Assembly: GCA_030447745.1 (NCBI GenBank)
Contig: JAUJOH010000005.1
Coordinates: 22,679 to 70,771, forward strand
Direction: 5' to 3'
DNA from: Chloroflexota bacterium
GTDB taxonomy: Bacteria; Chloroflexota; Limnocylindria; Limnocylindrales; CSP1-4
Length of the DNA: 48,093 bases
The notes under the pieces are model-generated. The model worked only from the letters and a program-made list of their open reading frames with translations. It did not search any database and had not been told where the DNA came from. The translations under genes and the position numbers were made by a program. Within the stretch, counting starts at the first letter, position 1. The number at the start of each line of letters is the position of its first letter. This document shows positions 46,318 through 48,093 of this stretch, piece by piece.

Positions 46318-47364
46318 CACAGCGAGGCGTCCCGCGCGACGCTCGATCGCCCGGTCCCGGAACGCTCGCTGGCGGCGCGGAGGCGTCCGCCGGAGGCGAC
46401 GCGCCCGTGGCGCTCGACCACGTCTCGCGGTGGTACGGGAACGTCGTGGCGGTCAACGACATCTCGTTCACGCTGGGCTCCGGAATCACGGGGCTGCTGG
46501 GCCCGAACGGCGCCGGCAAGTCGACGCTCCTGCACCTCATGGCCGGGCTCCTGCGACCGTCCGCCGGCACGATCCGGGTCGAGGGGCGGGCGGTGTGGCG
46601 GAACCCCGCGATCTTCGGCCGGATCGGCCTGGTCCCGGAGCGGGAGGCGGTGCACGGGTACCTGACCGGCCGCGAGTTCGTGGCCATGAACGCGCGCCTC
46701 CAGCACCTTCCGAACCCCGACGCGGCTGCGGCCGCCGCCATCCGGACCGTCGACCTCGAGCCCGCTGCTGACCGCCCGGTTGCGACCTATTCGAAGGGCA
46801 TGCGCCAGCGGGTCAAGCTCGCCGGAGCGCTGGTCCACGAGCCGCCCATCCTGCTGCTGGACGAGCCGTTCAACGGCATGGACCCGCGGCAGCGGCTGCA
46901 CATGACGTCGCTCCTCCGGGCGATGGCCGCGGAAGGACGGACGATCCTGTTCTCGTCGCACATCCTCGAGGCGGGCGATGGCCGCGGAAGGACGGACGAT
47001 CCTGTTCTCGTCGCACATCCTCGAGGAGGTCGAGCGGCTGGCCGACTCCGTGCTCGTGGTCTACGCCGGCCGGCTCGCCGCAGCCGGCGACTTCCGGCGC
47101 ATCCGCCGCCTGATGACGGACCGACCGCACACGTTCACGGTCCGGTCGTCCGACGACCGCCGCCTGGCGGCCGCGCTGCTCGGGGACGCGGTGGTGTTCG
47201 GTGTCGATCTGACCGGTGGCCGGCTGTCCGTGTCCACGTCCGACTTTGGCGCCTTCACGAGCATCGTCGCCCGCGTCGCCCGCGATGCCGGGATCACGCT
47301 CCGCGAGCTGACGCCGACCGACACGTCGCTCGAGAGCGTCTTCGCCTACCTGGTCCGGCGGTGA
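46314..47364 (+). CDS. Second ABC ATP-binding protein, frame broken by a 55-bp tandem duplication
   Basis: From GTG 46314. Walker A GPNGAGKST, signature YSKGMRQRVKLAGA, Walker B LLLLDEPFNGMDP and H-loop FSSHILE are intact. At 46917-47026 a 55-bp segment is repeated in tandem; because 55 is not a multiple of three, the frame is lost within the second copy. With one copy removed, the reading continues EEVERLADSVLVVYAGRL, GDFRRIRRLM and DTSLESVFAYLVRR, ending TGA 47362-47364, about 330 residues and of normal family length. As written the gene is truncated; the duplication may be real or an assembly artefact. The stop overlaps the next permease as GTGA. Confidence 0.88.
46917..47026 (+). repeat. 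Perfect 55-bp tandem duplication
   Basis: 46917-46971 and 46972-47026 are identical over 55 bases, directly adjacent, spanning codons for the AMAAEGRTILFSSHILE region of the ATPase. It shifts the frame by one. Confidence 0.95.
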
Positions 47365-48092
47365 CGGTCTTCGCGACGATCGTGGAGGTGACGTTCCGGG
47401 GGCTGCTGGGGCGGCGCCGGACGACCCTCCTGCTCCTGCTCGCGGGGTTGCCCGTCGTCGTGGCGCTGCTCGCGCGACTCGCCGGCGGGCGGCTGGACGA
47501 CGCGCTGGTGGCGACCCTCGAGCTGGGCGTGCGGACCGTGCTCCCGTTGACGGCCCTCGTCCTCGGGACGTCCGCGCTGGGCGCCGAGCTTGAGGACGGC
47601 ACGGCGGTGTTCGTGCTGGCGAAGCCGATCCCGCGGTGGCTGATCGCGGCGGCCAAGATCTTCGTCGCCGGTCTGCTCGCGGCGGGGCTGAGCGTCGGCT
47701 CGACGCTCCTGACGGGGTTCCTCATCGGCGGCGCGGATCCGTCCACGCTCGCGACCACGGTGGCGTTCGCGGTGGGCGTGGCACTGGCCGGGTTCGCCTA
47801 CGCGGCCCTCTTCGTGGCGCTCAGCGTGGTGACCGGTCGGGCGCTGATCATCGGCCTGGTCTACACGCTCGTCTGGGAGGGGGTCCTGGCCGGCATCCTC
47901 CCCGGCACGCGCTCGTTCAGCCTGCGCGAAGCGACGCTCTCCGTTGCGGAGGCGCTGGCGCCCTTCGGCGCCGGGATCGACGGCGACATCGAGACGTCGA
48001 CCGGGTTGGTGCTGCTCGCGATCGTGACGGCCGTCGCGGCGGCCGTGACGACGACACGCCTGGCGAGCTTCGAGGTCCGCGGAACGGAGTAG
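47361..48092 (+). CDS. ABC-2-type permease
   Basis: A 243-residue protein from GTG 47361, ending TAG 48090-48092 one base before the window ends. Six hydrophobic segments: TLLLLLAGLPVVVALLARL, VLPLTALVLGTSALG, AAKIFVAGLLAAGLSVG, VAFAVGVALAGFAYAAL, ALIIGLVYTLVWEGVLAG and a last one near LVLLAIVTAVAAAV. ELEDGTAVFVLAKPIPRW between helices 2 and 3 is a typical cytoplasmic coupling motif. It pairs with the second ATPase; the two ATPase/permease pairs form one export operon. Confidence 0.9.
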   Translation: MTVFATIVEVTFRGLLGRRRTTLLLLLAGLPVVVALLARLAGGRLDDALVATLELGVRTVLPLTALVLGTSALGAELEDGTAVFVLAKPIPRWLIAAAKIFVAGLLAAGLSVGSTLLTGFLIGGADPSTLATTVAFAVGVALAGFAYAALFVALSVVTGRALIIGLVYTLVWEGVLAGILPGTRSFSLREATLSVAEALAPFGAGIDGDIETSTGLVLLAIVTAVAAAVTTTRLASFEVRGTE

Positions 48093-48093
48093 G

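Overview
The window is very GC-rich bacterial DNA, densely coded on both strands with short gaps and many ATGA/GTGA stop-start overlaps. The gene repertoire suggests a soil or freshwater Chloroflexota (Limnocylindria/Ellin6529-like), with a high-GC actinobacterium as the alternative. That repertoire includes a fused trehalose synthase-maltokinase, GlgE, a GH57 glucanotransferase, a DUF3417-type glucan phosphorylase, a deazaflavin-type nitroreductase and a DUF885 protein. No rRNA or universal marker is present, so the placement is inference.

Layout. 1-5.3 kb (minus strand): a truncated TPM/DUF2207 membrane protein, a homocysteine methyltransferase-MTHFR fusion, lysA (broken by two single-base homopolymer indels) and a small holin-like membrane protein. 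5.5-9.2 kb (plus): a glycine-rich low-complexity protein, a lipoprotein esterase, a DUF885 peptidase-like protein and an unknown small protein. 9.3-19.6 kb (minus): an alpha-glucan/trehalose operon, gntR - glgE - treS::mak - a 1214-residue GH13 protein, with the last three coupled by ATGA overlaps. A 44-residue membrane protein is transcribed divergently from gntR, and the gap between them holds a good inverted-repeat operator. 20-28 kb (minus): a zinc-ribbon membrane protein, htpX, a GH57 enzyme, glucan phosphorylase, and an anti-sigma/ECF sigma pair.

28.1-32.5 kb holds a conserved uncharacterised gene, an ACT-domain gene, a deazaflavin-type nitroreductase, and metY-metX. All are interrupted by many single-base frame changes, which most likely reflects poor local consensus sequence rather than gene decay. 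metY has a strong intrinsic terminator in its leader, with no minus-strand gene upstream of it, plus a candidate Met-Cys-Met leader peptide; together these look like an attenuator. 32.7-44.2 kb looks like accessory DNA: an intact tRNA-Gly(TCC), a truncated tyrosine integrase, a 20-bp inverted repeat, a degenerate tRNA-Lys-like sequence, a coupled cupredoxin/reductase operon facing a Cys-rich regulator, an aldo-keto reductase/beta-propeller/epimerase operon, and fragments of a Rieske protein and a LuxR-type ATPase. 44.4-48.1 kb (plus) is a four-gene ABC export operon (ATPase, permease, ATPase, permease) coupled throughout by GTGA overlaps. The second ATPase carries a perfect 55-bp tandem duplication that breaks its frame.

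How the genes fit together: GlgE, TreS-Mak, the GH13 protein, the GH57 enzyme and GlgP cover building, remodelling and phosphorolysis of alpha-glucan and its exchange with trehalose. MetX, MetY and the methyltransferase-MTHFR cover methionine synthesis, and LysA covers lysine. The least explained parts are the GH13 protein with its helical N-terminal domain, the GntR/micro-protein switch, the metY leader, and the cupredoxin-60-residue peptide-flavoprotein operon.
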